The notes: generated by a model not told the origin, from the letters alone. A stretch of DNA of 64,000 nt from Actinomadura sp. NBRC 104425 (GCF_030269545.1 NZ_BSTN01000015.1:118596-182595), one strand, 5' to 3'. Shown: positions 34,921 to 43,979, counted from the stretch's first letter. Translations and numbers: made by a program.

Positions 34921-35472
34921 ATGGGAAAGATCTACGACCGCATCGACGAGCGGCTGCGCGCCTTCATCGCCGCGCAGCCGATGTTCTTCGTGGCCACCGC
35001 CCCCGCGGACGGCCACGTGAACGTCTCGCCCAAGGGCTACGCCGACACCTTCGCCGTGCTCGACGACCGCACCGTCGGCTACCTCGACCTGACCGGCTCG
35101 GGCGCGGAGACCATCGCGCACCTGCGGGAGAACGGCCGCATCACGGTCATGTTCTGCTCGTTCGGCCGCACCCCCGGCGTCCTGCGGCTGTACGGCACCG
35201 GACGCGTCGTGACACCCGGCTCCCCGCAGTGGCCGGACCTGGCCCGCCGCTTCCCCGTCGACACTCCGGGCAGCCGCGCCGTCACCGTCGTCGCCGTCGA
35301 AAGGATCGCCGACTCCTGCGGTTTCGGCATTCCCTACATGGAACCGGCCGGCGACCGCGACATGCTCAGGGAGTGGGCGGCGCGCAAGACCCCCGAGAAG
35401 CTGAGCGCCTACCGGGCCGAGAACAACGCCACGAGCATCGACGGGCTGCCCGCCCTGGACGGGATCATTTGA
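34921..35472 (+). CDS. Pyridoxamine 5'-phosphate oxidase-fold protein
   Basis: A 183-residue split-barrel flavin-binding protein, divergent from tmsA. The N-terminal half has FFVATAPADGHVNVSPKG, TVGYLDLTGSGAETIAHL and RITVMFCSFGRTPGVLRLYGTG, the pattern of the general-stress/PNPOx-like family that binds FMN, F420 or heme. The C-terminal part (CGFGIPYMEP) is characteristic of a conserved actinobacterial subgroup. The ATG at 34921 follows an AGGAGGTGAGG site. Its substrate is unknown; a link to the divergent fatty-acid genes is positional only. Confidence 0.85.
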   Translation: MGKIYDRIDERLRAFIAAQPMFFVATAPADGHVNVSPKGYADTFAVLDDRTVGYLDLTGSGAETIAHLRENGRITVMFCSFGRTPGVLRLYGTGRVVTPGSPQWPDLARRFPVDTPGSRAVTVVAVERIADSCGFGIPYMEPAGDRDMLREWAARKTPEKLSAYRAENNATSIDGLPALDGII

Positions 35473-35986
35473 CGGGCCGCAGGATCCACGGGTGGCGGAA
35501 CGGCCGCCCCACCAGCGCGTGCACGGCCGCGACGCCCGCCACCACCCAGGTGATCGAGTAGAGCATCGCCCCGACACCGAACGTCAGGACCGTCACCGCC
35601 AGCACGGTCAGCTGGAAGTTCACCGCCTCGGCCGCGTGCCGCCGCACGTACTGCGACTTCCTGCCGCACACCAGCATCAGCACCAGCGGGGCCACGAACA
35701 GCGTCAGGACTCCGGTGAAATGCGCGAGCGCGGCCACAACCCGCTCCTCGCCCGTCGGCTCCCCCTCCGCCTCCGGCAGCCCCGGCCCCGGGGTCAGATC
35801 GCGCATCACCGTCGCCAGATCGCTCCGGGTCTTGGCCGTCATGGCCAGGTGCATGCGCATATCGAACTCGGCATGCTCCAGGCGCCCCTCGGCGTAGGCG
35901 TCCTGCAGGCGCGCGACGACCTGCTCCCGCTCCGCGTCCGACACCCGCAGGTCCCCGGTGGCGAAAGTGCTGTCCATACCTTTCAT
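35465..35986 (-). CDS. DUF1707 and DUF4870 membrane protein
   Basis: A 173-residue protein with an N-terminal DUF1707 domain (LRVSDAEREQVVARLQDAYAEG, then EFDMRMHLAMTAKTRSDL), an actinobacterial regulatory-type module, followed by a DUF4870 region with two to three membrane segments (ALAHFTGVLTLFVAPLVLML, then the conserved HAAEAVNFQLT and a C-terminal pair of helices). The start is uncertain between 35986 and 35977, the latter having AAAGG too close for normal use. It overlaps the convergent flavin protein gene by eight bases. Function unknown. Confidence 0.82.
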   Translation of the reverse strand: MKGMDSTFATGDLRVSDAEREQVVARLQDAYAEGRLEHAEFDMRMHLAMTAKTRSDLATVMRDLTPGPGLPEAEGEPTGEERVVAALAHFTGVLTLFVAPLVLMLVCGRKSQYVRRHAAEAVNFQLTVLAVTVLTFGVGAMLYSITWVVAGVAAVHALVGRPFRHPWILRPVK

Positions 35987-36064
35987 CGTCGGCGCCCCGC
36001 CGCTCGCCCGGAATCGGGGACAGCCCTGAACCGCCCCTGATTCCCTCCCCGAGAAGGACGGGCG

Positions 36065-36895
36065 TCACCTGGGGTCGGAGCCGTCGGTCGTCACCGGCTC
36101 CAGCTCGGTGTACTCCTTGCCGGGCGTCATCCGCTTCCCGAACAGCTGGGACACCGTCACGAACGTGTACCCCCCGGCCCGGAGCCGCTCGATGATGCGC
36201 GGCACGGCCCGCACCGTCGTCGGATGGATGTCGTGCATCAGCACGATCATCCCCGGCCGCACCCCCTTGAGCACCCGCCGCTCGACCGCCCCGGTGTCGC
36301 GCACCTGCCAGTCGAGCGGATCGACGGCCCACAGCACCTGCGCCAGCTTCAACCGCTTGGCGACGCCCGCGACCGTGGTGTCGGTGGATCCGTAAGGGGG
36401 GCGCATCAGCAGGGGCGTCACCCCGCTGGCCTTGCGGATCGCGTCCTGTGTGCGCGCCAGCTCGCTCTCCACCGTCGCGCCGGAGGCACGCCCCAGGTCG
36501 GTGTGCGACCAGCTGTGGTTGGCCAGCTCGTGGCCCTCGGCCGCCTCCCGCCGCACCAGGTCCGGATACGTGGCGGCGTTCCTGCCGATGAGGAAGAACG
36601 TGACCTTGACGTGCTGCCGGGCCAGGATGTCCAGCAGCTTCCCGGTACCGGGCATCGGCCCGTCGTCGAACGTCAAGGCCACGCACTTGGCCCGCGCGCA
36701 GTCCACCGGGGGCGGCTTCGGCGTGGGAGTCGGGGTGGGCGCGGGCTTCGGCGCCGGGACCGCGACGGGGGCGGACGGCTCCGTGCCCGCAGGGGCGAGC
36801 GTGCTGAGCCATCCGAACGACGCCAGCACGGCGACCGCCGCGGCCGACCTCTGGATCGCGGCCGACCAGCGCCGACCGGTCACCGAACCCCCCAT
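36065..36895 (-). CDS. Exported polysaccharide deacetylase (NodB-fold, CE4)
   Basis: A 276-residue protein with an N-terminal signal or anchor (about residues 10-32), a Pro/Thr-rich linker, and a CE4 domain. Metal-binding motifs are all present: TFDDGP with the catalytic and metal Asp, HSWSH with two His ligands, RPPYGS, DPLDW and LMHDIH. It should remove N-acetyl groups from peptidoglycan or a related polymer in the cell wall. The ATG at 36895 follows GGGGGAAG. It diverges from the gene at 37060, sharing a short promoter region. Confidence 0.92.
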   Translation of the reverse strand: MGGSVTGRRWSAAIQRSAAAVAVLASFGWLSTLAPAGTEPSAPVAVPAPKPAPTPTPTPKPPPVDCARAKCVALTFDDGPMPGTGKLLDILARQHVKVTFFLIGRNAATYPDLVRREAAEGHELANHSWSHTDLGRASGATVESELARTQDAIRKASGVTPLLMRPPYGSTDTTVAGVAKRLKLAQVLWAVDPLDWQVRDTGAVERRVLKGVRPGMIVLMHDIHPTTVRAVPRIIERLRAGGYTFVTVSQLFGKRMTPGKEYTELEPVTTDGSDPR

Positions 36896-37059
36896 GTAGA
36901 TGATCTTCCCCCCGGGCCAGCAGTGTAAGCCGCCGTCCCCGGACCGCAGGCGGACATACGTGCCTGTGTCGGGAACCCGTTCGACGGGGGCGGCGTTATC
37001 GTCATACGCACATACGTCCCGGAACCCCTCCGGGGCGGCACCGGACGACGGGGACGGCG

Positions 37060-37428
37060 ATGAGGTTCCGCGACCGCTTCGGCATCCGCAAAAACCGCGG
37101 CCCATCGGTCACCAGGCTGGACCGCGAGGCCACCGACGCCGACATCGAGGCGCTCATCGCGTTCGCGCGCAGCCGCCAGGGCGTCGAGTTCTACGTGGAG
37201 CCCGAGACGTTCGCCACCGACACCACCGCGGTCGCCGTCGCCCACGACGGCGAGTGGACCCGCCGCCGCGTCGGCTCCCCCAAGGTGATCGCTAAGGTGG
37301 CCCGCGACCTCAAGCTCCCCGTCTACGACGTCCAGGTCGTCGGCTACCCCAACCGCATGCGCGTCTGGAACGAACGCAACCGCGACCGCCGCATAGACCC
37401 GGGCGCCCCCGGCCAAGCCGTCTCCTAG
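37060..37428 (+). CDS. Conserved hypothetical protein whose stop codon adjoins a MITE-like insertion
   Basis: A 122-residue basic soluble protein with IEALIAFARSRQGVEFYVEPE and VAVAHDGEWTRRRVGSPKVI, found as an uncharacterised family in actinomycetes. The stop TAG is made of TA, the element's target duplication, plus the first G of the element at 37428. The sequence beyond the element's other end reads TAACGG, so the uninterrupted gene would also have stopped here (TAA) with the same protein product. Function unknown. Confidence 0.7.
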   Translation: MRFRDRFGIRKNRGPSVTRLDREATDADIEALIAFARSRQGVEFYVEPETFATDTTAVAVAHDGEWTRRRVGSPKVIAKVARDLKLPVYDVQVVGYPNRMRVWNERNRDRRIDPGAPGQAVS

Positions 37429-37650
37429 GGCCTGTCTCGAAGTGTGATGAGTGGCGGCAAGTCGCACGCCGGACGCAGTGAGGCATCGCGGCCGCGATCT
37501 GCGAACCGGCCGATCAGGCGGGCGGCCAGCGCCGGCGCGGTGTGCGCGGCGGCCGACCACCCGGGTTCGGCAAGCCCGCCGTCCGCTACCAGGCCACCGT
37601 CCACATCGCCACCAACAACGAACGGCTCCGGCCAACTTTGAAACACGCCC
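37428..37650. mobile_element. MITE-like IS5-family derivative, copy 1 (223 bp)
   Basis: The ends are GGGCCTGTCTCGAAGT and, inverted, GGGCGTGTTTCAAAGT, with TA on both flanks. Near the right end a frame reads VRYQATVHIATNNERL, the usual C-terminus of an IS5-group transposase, preceded by GRPPGFG from an upstream part of the same protein. It is thus an internal-deletion derivative that has no functional transposase and would need one in trans. An identical-length copy lies at 39787-40009. Confidence 0.85.
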
Positions 37651-38110
37651 TAACGGGCCGCCGCCCGGCACGTCTGACGTCAACACGACCAGGACGGCAA
37701 GGCCGAACGGACCGCTGCTGACGAAGGCCGATCAGCAGCGGGTAGGACGCGGGTACGCAGCCGCAGCACAATCACCCCCTGGCCATCCCCCTCCCAGCGA
37801 CCGCCCCCGCTGACCGGCACCGACACCACCGAATCGGCATCCTCAGCGAACGTGGCCGCTCCGGCTCAAGCCGATCGCGATGCCCATACCGCGCCCCCGG
37901 CTGCCGACATCGTCCGGCGATCTCGTTCCGCAGCACGGCGAGCCGGTCGAGCACCCCGGCACGTTCGCGACACATCACCAGCAGACGTCGACCTCGCATG
38001 AAGGCACCCAGAGCAGCCGCCGCCCGCCCTTGCGGCTCTTTCCGCTCGGCCGACCACGAAAGACGCCATTAACCCATCGTGACGATACGATCACTGCTAG
38101 TTTGCAGTGC
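37651..38110. other. Intergenic stretch between MITE copy 1 and the PD-(D/E)XK-like gene
   Basis: About 460 bases without a supported gene. An AT-richer segment just before 38111 (TTAACCCATCGTGACGATAC, then ACTGCTAGTTTGC) is the likely promoter region of the next gene. No other feature was recognised. Confidence 0.45.
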
Positions 38111-38956
38111 GTGCCAACATCCGATCACGAGCTGCCGCTGGAGATGGTGCGCAACCGGCCGCAGCTCGTTCCCGAACTACTGCGCAGCGTGTTCGGCCTC
38201 GATGTGCCCGGCGACGTCCAGGCCACCCTGACGTCGGAGTCCTATGCCGACGTTCATCCGGCCGAACTGCGCTGCGACGCCACCGTCCTGCTGGACGATC
38301 CGAACGCGCCCACTCTCGGTGTCGTGGTGGAGTCGCAGCTTCGGGCCCGGGAGGAGAAGACCTTCAGCTGGCCCGCCTACCTGGCCATGCTGCGCCTGCG
38401 CCGCAAATGTCCGGTGACACTGCTGGTGTTCTGCCCCGACCGGGCCACCGCACGAAACTGCGCCGTCCCGATCGACATGGGGCATCCCGGGTGGGTGCTC
38501 AAGCCCCTGACCGTCTATCCCGGGATGCTGCCTCCCATCACCGACCCGGCCACGGCCTGCCGACTCCCCGAACTCGCCGTGCTCAGCGCCCCCGCCCATG
38601 CCGACGGGCCGCACGCGAAGGCCGTCGTCAGCAGCCTTTCCGCCGCCCTCGACGTCCTCACCGGTGATACCGGTGCGTTGTACCATGACTACGTGATGTC
38701 GCGGTTCTCTGACGCCGCCCGCAAGCTCCTGGAGGAGACTGTGAAACTCGACAACTACGAGTGGAAGTCGGAGTTCGCCATCACCCACCGGGCCGAGGGC
38801 GAAGCCAGGTCGATCCTGCTCTTCCTTGAAGCCCGCGGCATCACCATCCCAGACCACATCCGCGACCACATCACCAGCTGCACCGACCTCGACCAACTCG
38901 ACCACTGGGTACAGCGCGCCGCCACCATCAACACCGCCGACGAGCTTCTCACCTGA
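38111..38956 (+). CDS. Rpn/PD-(D/E)XK-type transposase-related hypothetical protein
   Basis: A 281-residue protein of an actinobacterial family related to Rpn/YhgA-like PD-(D/E)XK nucleases. It begins near LPLEMVRNRPQLVPELLRSVFG; the likely nuclease core is RCDATVLLDD followed by VVVESQLR (Asp, then Glu-x-Gln) near residues 55-80, and WPAYLAMLRLRRKCPVTLLVF, where the Tyr/Leu strand is typical. The C-terminal third ends in RAEGEARSILLFLEARGI, a repeat-like tail seen in Rpn relatives that varies in length. GTG at 38111 is the family start. It sits between two MITE copies, which suggests a mobile or variable locus. Confidence 0.75.
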   Translation: MPTSDHELPLEMVRNRPQLVPELLRSVFGLDVPGDVQATLTSESYADVHPAELRCDATVLLDDPNAPTLGVVVESQLRAREEKTFSWPAYLAMLRLRRKCPVTLLVFCPDRATARNCAVPIDMGHPGWVLKPLTVYPGMLPPITDPATACRLPELAVLSAPAHADGPHAKAVVSSLSAALDVLTGDTGALYHDYVMSRFSDAARKLLEETVKLDNYEWKSEFAITHRAEGEARSILLFLEARGITIPDHIRDHITSCTDLDQLDHWVQRAATINTADELLT

Positions 38957-39369
38957 CTGCGCCTGCAGCAGCCGTGTACCGGCGGCGGCCACTGGCGAGC
39001 AGGCGCAGCGACCGCCACAAGCCGCGGTTTGCGGGCACGTCCTGCCAGACCACCCCAGAGTGAAACTCGAGCACGATTTCGTTCAGCAGCCGTCAGTCCG
39101 AGCGCGGACGTGCCATCCGCTGTCTGGGCAGCAATGCAGCACAGTCCGCCCGGCACCGACGACACACCGGGCATCACGTGTTCGTCAGGCGACGGCCATG
39201 TGACAAGACTGCCCAGGCATCGGGTCGCGTGGCTTGCATGCGGTCGTGTGCTTGTGGGGCGTACGGGTCCGCTGAGGCGACAGGGCTGTACGGGAGGAGT
39301 CGAGCCTCATTCGACATTCAGTTCGTCGACGGTGGAACGGCGATCCGTTGCCGAGTCGCTTGTCAGCGA
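38957..39369. other. Intergenic stretch, nothing recognised
   Basis: About 410 bases between the PD-(D/E)XK-like gene and the convergent small membrane protein gene. Open frames here have no family resemblance. GC content is slightly lower than in neighbouring genes, compatible with decayed accessory sequence. Confidence 0.45.
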
Positions 39370-39651
39370 TCAGCGACGGACGCCGCGGTGGCCGCGCCGT
39401 TGGAAGGCGGCGACGGCGGCGACACCGATGACGGCCAGACCGACCTGGAAGACCAATTCGATCCAGTCGACGCCGGCCGTGGTGGCCACGCCGACGCCAC
39501 GGGCGATCGCGGTGCCCACCAGAGCGGCGATGATGCCCACGAGGATGGTCAGCAGGATGCCGATGGGCTGCTTGCCGGGCAGCACGAGTCGAGCGAGCGC
39601 ACCGATGATGGCGCCGATCACAATGGCCGTGATGATTCCGGTGACGGTCAC
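39370..39651 (-). CDS. GlsB/YeaQ/YmgE-family small membrane protein
   Basis: A 93-residue protein with three hydrophobic segments: IITAIVIGAIIGALARLVLP, a glycine-rich ILLTILVGIIAALVGTAIA, and a third near FQVGLAVIGVAAVAAFQ. The GALARLVLPGKQPIG turn is the signature of the transglycosylase-associated/GlsB stress-protein family. The GTG at 39651 follows a strong AAAGGAGG site. Members are often induced by general stress; the exact role is unknown. Confidence 0.9.
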   Translation of the reverse strand: MTVTGIITAIVIGAIIGALARLVLPGKQPIGILLTILVGIIAALVGTAIARGVGVATTAGVDWIELVFQVGLAVIGVAAVAAFQRRGHRGVRR

Positions 39652-39786
39652 AGTCCGCCTCCTTTAATTGGGGATCACTGCTTCCTCTATGCCCCGCTCT
39701 GTCGCTTTACACATGGCGGCCCGGAATAGCGCGGACTGCATCCCGCCTCCTCCCGGGTCTCCGGGCGAGGAGCCCCGCACGTTCTA
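39652..39786. other. Upstream region of the GlsB-like gene
   Basis: 135 bases leading to MITE copy 2. It contains the ribosome binding site of the GlsB-like gene and a GC-rich hairpin-capable segment near 39750; no promoter consensus is strong enough to call. Confidence 0.4.
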
Positions 39787-40009
39787 GGGCCTGTTTCGAA
39801 GTGTGGTGAGTGGCGGCATGTCGCACGCCGGACGCAGTGAGGCATCGCGGCCGCGATCTGCGAACCGGCCGATCAGGCGGGCGGCCGGCGTCGGCGCGGC
39901 GTGCGCGGTGGCCGACCACCCGGGTTCGGCAGGCTCGCCGTCCGCTACCAGGCCACCGTCCAGATCGCCACCATCAACGAACGGCTCTGGCCAACTCTGA
40001 AACACGCCC
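39787..40009. mobile_element. MITE-like IS5-family derivative, copy 2 (223 bp)
   Basis: Same length and orientation as the copy at 37428-37650, with scattered substitutions. Ends are GGGCCTGTTTCGAAGT and GGGCGTGTTTCAGAGT (inverted), and TA flanks both sides. The C-terminal transposase remnant reads VRYQATVQIATINERLW. An 11-bp tandem duplication (TAGTCGCCACC) follows directly at 40010-40031. Confidence 0.85.
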
Positions 40010-40137
40010 TAGTCGCCACCTAGTCGCCACGCGGCCGGGTGCGGGGTGGCCACCGATCGGGGGGTGAGGGGCTTGGAGGGCGTGCCCCCGGCGGCGGAGA
40101 GGGGCTCGGCTCGCCGGGGGCGTGGGCGATCAGCGTG

Positions 40138-41160
40138 TCAGGGGTCGGGGGTGTCGTGGTCGCCGTAGGCTCTGGCCAGTTCTTCGGGGGTCATGCCCAG
40201 GCGGGCCTTGGCGGGTGGGATGCCCGCGGCGATGACGTCGCTGAGCAGGGCGGCCATGGAGTAGTCGGGGTCGGCGCGGGCGGCCCGGTCGAGGGCGACG
40301 TTGGCCAGGCCGCCGTCGCCGATGATGAAGGCGGCGTAGGCCAGCAGGCAGGCTGGGCCGGGCACGTAGGGTTCCTCGACGCGGCGCAGCACATACCGCC
40401 AGAAGTCGATGTCGGCCCTCGGCGAGTCCTCGTCGATGCGGACCCAGGCCTCGTCGCGGACGCGCACGTTGGTCAGCAGGACGCCGAGCCAGGCGACGTC
40501 GTCGTCACTGGGAGGGGTGTCGCGGGACGGGAGGTCGGCGATGAGGGCGACGCCTTCTTCGGCCATGCGGGAGCGGATGCGGGCGGGAGACAGCCCCTCG
40601 CGGGCCCAGGCGAGGAAGCGGCGTTCGGCGCGTTCGGTGGCCTTGCGCATCGCGGCGCGGACGGGGCCGCCGAGCGGGGCGACCGAGCGGGCGAGTTCTT
40701 CGCGGTCCGGGAGGGCGACGTGGCCGGCGAGGGTGGCCTGGGCGGCGACCGGGCTGACGGTGATGTCGTAGGGGCGGCCTTCGGGCGGGCAGCAGCCGGG
40801 GTCGACGCAGGTCATGGACCACCAGCGCCCCTCGGCGACGCGCAGCGCCTCGACGACCTGCACGCCCTTGGCGGTCAGCGTCTCCCAGACGTCGGCGACC
40901 GCGGCGGCCACCGGGTCGGCGGGGCCGTAGCCGAGCACCAGGGCGCGGCGGAAGTGGTTGCGGGCCAGGATGCAGGCGGTGCGTTCGCAGCCCGCGCGGC
41001 CGGCCGGTAAATCCAGCCGCAGGGCGCAGGTGTGGTGCGGGCCGTCGAAGCCGACCACCACGAGGCTGTCGGCGGGATGGAACCCGAGCAGGTAGGGAAC
41101 GGCGGCGATGGCGTCCTGGGGCGTCCGGATGACCAGCGGCCCCACCGTCGTGTTCGTCAT
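40138..41160 (-). CDS. DUF4192-family protein
   Basis: A 340-residue cytoplasmic protein of an actinobacterial family of unknown function. The N-terminal signature is RTPQDAIAAVPYLLGFHPADSLVVVGF (residues about 12-38), followed by VLGYGPADPV and RWWSMTCVDPGCCPPEGRPYD with a Cys pair. The C-terminal half is helical with PGPACLLAYAAFIIGDGGLANVALDRA. The ATG at 41160 is the family start. It is followed only by the MITE-rich region, and its neighbour upstream is a phosphoribosyltransferase on the same strand. Confidence 0.88.
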   Translation of the reverse strand: MTNTTVGPLVIRTPQDAIAAVPYLLGFHPADSLVVVGFDGPHHTCALRLDLPAGRAGCERTACILARNHFRRALVLGYGPADPVAAAVADVWETLTAKGVQVVEALRVAEGRWWSMTCVDPGCCPPEGRPYDITVSPVAAQATLAGHVALPDREELARSVAPLGGPVRAAMRKATERAERRFLAWAREGLSPARIRSRMAEEGVALIADLPSRDTPPSDDDVAWLGVLLTNVRVRDEAWVRIDEDSPRADIDFWRYVLRRVEEPYVPGPACLLAYAAFIIGDGGLANVALDRAARADPDYSMAALLSDVIAAGIPPAKARLGMTPEELARAYGDHDTPDP

Positions 41161-41228
41161 GCCACGAGGTTCGCAGTCCGCGCACTCCTCGCGACAGACC
41201 AGTCACGGATTGTGGATAACTCTCCGCA

Positions 41229-41720
41229 TTAGGCGTCGAGCACCTGGTGTTCATGCTGGAAGACCGGCGGCAGCGTGGACCACGGGAAGTTGATCCAGCG
41301 GTCGGTCCGGCGCCACACGTACTCGCACTGGACCATGGTGCGGGGCTTTTCGTAAATCACGGCGCAGCGGACGTCGGCCACGTGGTCGGCGCAGAAGTCC
41401 CGGACCAGCTTGAGGGTGGCGCCGGTGTCGGCGACGTCGTCGGCGACCAGCACGCGGGCGCCCGACAGGTCGACGGCGTTGGGCACCGGAGGCAGCATCA
41501 CCGGCATGTCGAGGCGCTGGTCGACGCCGGTGTAGAACTCCACGTTCATGACGTGCAGGTTCTTGACGTCCAGCGCGTAACCGAGGGACCCCGCGACGAA
41601 CAGGCCGCCTCGGGCGATGGACAGGATGAGGTCGGGCCGGTAGCCGCTGTCGGCGACCGCCCGCGCCAGCTCGCGGCTCGCCTGTCCGAACGACTCCCAG
41701 GTCAGGACTTCTCTTTCCAC
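41229..41720 (-). CDS. Phosphoribosyltransferase-family protein
   Basis: A 163-residue type I phosphoribosyltransferase. The PRPP loop is RVLVADDVADTGATLKLV; the N-terminal part has PDLILSIARGGLFVAGSLGYAL, and the C-terminus YVWRRTDRWINFPWS is typical of a conserved group close to xanthine-guanine/hypoxanthine transferases. The GTG at 41720 is preferred over that at 41726, because the AGGGGG site then has seven bases of spacing and the protein begins VEREVLTWESF like its relatives. It should transfer ribose-5-phosphate to a purine-like base; the exact base is unclear. It diverges from dinG. Confidence 0.85.
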   Translation of the reverse strand: MEREVLTWESFGQASRELARAVADSGYRPDLILSIARGGLFVAGSLGYALDVKNLHVMNVEFYTGVDQRLDMPVMLPPVPNAVDLSGARVLVADDVADTGATLKLVRDFCADHVADVRCAVIYEKPRTMVQCEYVWRRTDRWINFPWSTLPPVFQHEHQVLDA

Positions 41721-41824
41721 AGACACGCCCCCTATCTTGGCCGATTCCGGCGAATGCTCGCGCACCCGGGTGCATTGACCGTCCCGCTCCCGAGGGAGCG
41801 CCGGGAACGGTAGCGTTGGGCGAC

Positions 41825-43924
41825 GTGCCTGCCCCTGATCTGCTGTCCGACGCCGTCGATGACACTCCGCTACCGGACGTCGCCACCCTTCTCGCCGCGG
41901 CCGTGGCGGCCGTCGGCGGGGCGGAGCGGCCCGGTCAGGTGCGGATGGCCGAGGCGGTGCGGAAGGCCATCGCGTCCGGGGAGCACCTGGCGGCGCAGGC
42001 GGGCACCGGTACCGGCAAGTCGCTGGCCTACCTGGTTCCGGCGATCCGGCACGCGGTCGCCGAGGACACGACGGTGGTGGTGTCCACGGCGACGATCGCG
42101 CTGCAGCGCCAGCTCGTCGACCGGGACCTGCCGCGGCTGGCGGAGGCGCTGACGCCGCTGCTCGGCGCGGAGCCCAAGTTCGCGATCCTCAAGGGGCGGC
42201 GCAACTACCTGTGCCTGAACCGGGTGCAGACCGGCGCTCTTGAGGAGCCGGAGGATGAGGGGCTGTTCGACCCGCAGCAGCTGTCGGCGCTGGGCCGCCA
42301 GGTCAAGCGGCTGAACGAGTGGGCGGACGAGACGACGACCGGTGATCGCGACGAGCTGGTTCCGGGCGTGAGCGAGCAGGCGTGGCGGCAGGTGTCGGTG
42401 ACCGCGCGCGAGTGCCTGGGGGCGCAGCGCTGCCCGCAGGGCGCCGAGTGCTTCGCCGAGCGGGCGCGGGCGGAGGCGGGCGAGGCGCACATCGTGGTGA
42501 CCAACCACGCGCTGCTGGCGATCGACGCGCTGGAGGACTTCCAGGTCCTGCCCGAGCACGACGTGGTGATCGTCGACGAAGCGCACGAGCTGGTGGACCG
42601 GGTCACCTCCGTGGCCACCGACGATCTGAGCGCGGCGGCGGTCGATGTCGCGGCGCGGCGCTGCGGTCGGCTGGTCGAGGACGGCGTCGCCGACCGGCTC
42701 AAGGAGGCGGGCGAGGGGCTCGGCGTGCTGCTGGAGGAGATGCCGCCGGGCCGTATGGACGTCCTGTCTCCGGCGTTGGGCAACGCGCTGGCCGCGGTGC
42801 GGGACGCCGCGCACGCCTGTCTTACGGCGCTGGGCCCCGAACGCAAGGAGAACGACCCCGGGGACATGGCGGCGCGCAAGGCCGCACGTTCGTCCGTGGA
42901 GGATGTGCACGACACGGCCGTACGGCTGCTGGACGCGTTCACCCCCGAGATCGCGGCGCGGTCCGACGTGGTGTGGCTGGACAAGCCGTTCGTGCAGGAG
43001 GGGCGGCCCCGGCGTCCGCCCGCCCTGCATGTGGCGCCGATCGGGGTGGGCGGGCTGCTGCGCGCGACGCTGTTCGACCGGCGCACCGCGATCCTGACGT
43101 CGGCGACGCTCACGCTGGGCGGTTCGTTCGAGCCGCTGGCCCGGCAGTGGGGGCTGCCCCCGCTGGGCGGCGAGGGCAAGGACGCGTCCCGCCCGACCGG
43201 CGACGACGCCGCCAAGAGCGACGCCGGGAAGGACGACGGCAAGGTGGCCTGGTCCGGGCTGGACGCGGGCTCGCCGTTCGACCACGCCAAGTCCGGGATC
43301 CTCTACGTGGCGCGCCACCTGCCCCAGCCGGGGCGCGACGGGCTGACCGACGCGTACCTGACGGAGATCACCGAGCTGATCGAGGCGGCGGGCGGGCGGA
43401 CGCTCGGGCTGTTCTCGTCCATGCGGGCCGCCCGGCAGGCCGCCGACGAGCTGAAGGACCACCTGTCGCATCCGCTGCTGTGCCAGGGCGACGACGCCAC
43501 GTCCCTGCTGGTCAAGCGGTTCGCGGAGGACGAGCGGACGTGCCTGTTCGGCACCCTGTCGCTGTGGCAGGGCGTGGACGTCCCCGGCCCCTCCCTGCAA
43601 CTGGTGATCATGGATCGGATTCCGTTCCCCCGCCCGGACGACCCGGTGGCGTCGGCGCGGCAGCGGGCGGTGGCGGCGCGCGGCGGCAACGGGTTCATGG
43701 CGGTGGCCGCCACGCATGCCGCGCTGCTGCTCGCGCAGGGCGCGGGCCGTCTGCTGCGGTCGATGGACGACCGCGGGGTGGTGGCGGTCCTCGACCCGCG
43801 GCTGGCGACGGCCCGTTACGGGTCCTTCCTCAAGGCGTCGCTGCCGCCGTTCTGGCCCACGACCGATCCGCAGGTCGTCCGCAGCGCCCTGCGCCGCCTG
43901 GACGCCGCCGCGACCGGCGCCTGA
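41825..43924 (+). CDS. dinG: DinG/XPD-type ATP-dependent DNA helicase
   Basis: A superfamily 2 helicase of 699 residues that unwinds DNA, including D-loops, R-loops and G-quadruplexes. Walker A is AQAGTGTGKSLAYLVPA (about residues 57-73), the DEAH box is VVIVDEAHELVDRV, and the C-terminal motifs include LGLFSSMRAARQAAD and LFGTLSLWQGVDVPGPSLQ. Cysteines in NYLCLNR, RECLG, QRCPQ and AECFA form the expected iron-sulfur cluster site. Start uncertain: GTG 41825 or TTG 41816. Its relatives are LexA-controlled in some bacteria, but I see no SOS box here. Confidence 0.92.
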   Translation: MPAPDLLSDAVDDTPLPDVATLLAAAVAAVGGAERPGQVRMAEAVRKAIASGEHLAAQAGTGTGKSLAYLVPAIRHAVAEDTTVVVSTATIALQRQLVDRDLPRLAEALTPLLGAEPKFAILKGRRNYLCLNRVQTGALEEPEDEGLFDPQQLSALGRQVKRLNEWADETTTGDRDELVPGVSEQAWRQVSVTARECLGAQRCPQGAECFAERARAEAGEAHIVVTNHALLAIDALEDFQVLPEHDVVIVDEAHELVDRVTSVATDDLSAAAVDVAARRCGRLVEDGVADRLKEAGEGLGVLLEEMPPGRMDVLSPALGNALAAVRDAAHACLTALGPERKENDPGDMAARKAARSSVEDVHDTAVRLLDAFTPEIAARSDVVWLDKPFVQEGRPRRPPALHVAPIGVGGLLRATLFDRRTAILTSATLTLGGSFEPLARQWGLPPLGGEGKDASRPTGDDAAKSDAGKDDGKVAWSGLDAGSPFDHAKSGILYVARHLPQPGRDGLTDAYLTEITELIEAAGGRTLGLFSSMRAARQAADELKDHLSHPLLCQGDDATSLLVKRFAEDERTCLFGTLSLWQGVDVPGPSLQLVIMDRIPFPRPDDPVASARQRAVAARGGNGFMAVAATHAALLLAQGAGRLLRSMDDRGVVAVLDPRLATARYGSFLKASLPPFWPTTDPQVVRSALRRLDAAATGA

Positions 43925-43979
43925 CCCGCGACGGCACCGCGTCCTCCCGGTTGTGCCGGCCGTCCGCGCGCCGGGAAGG

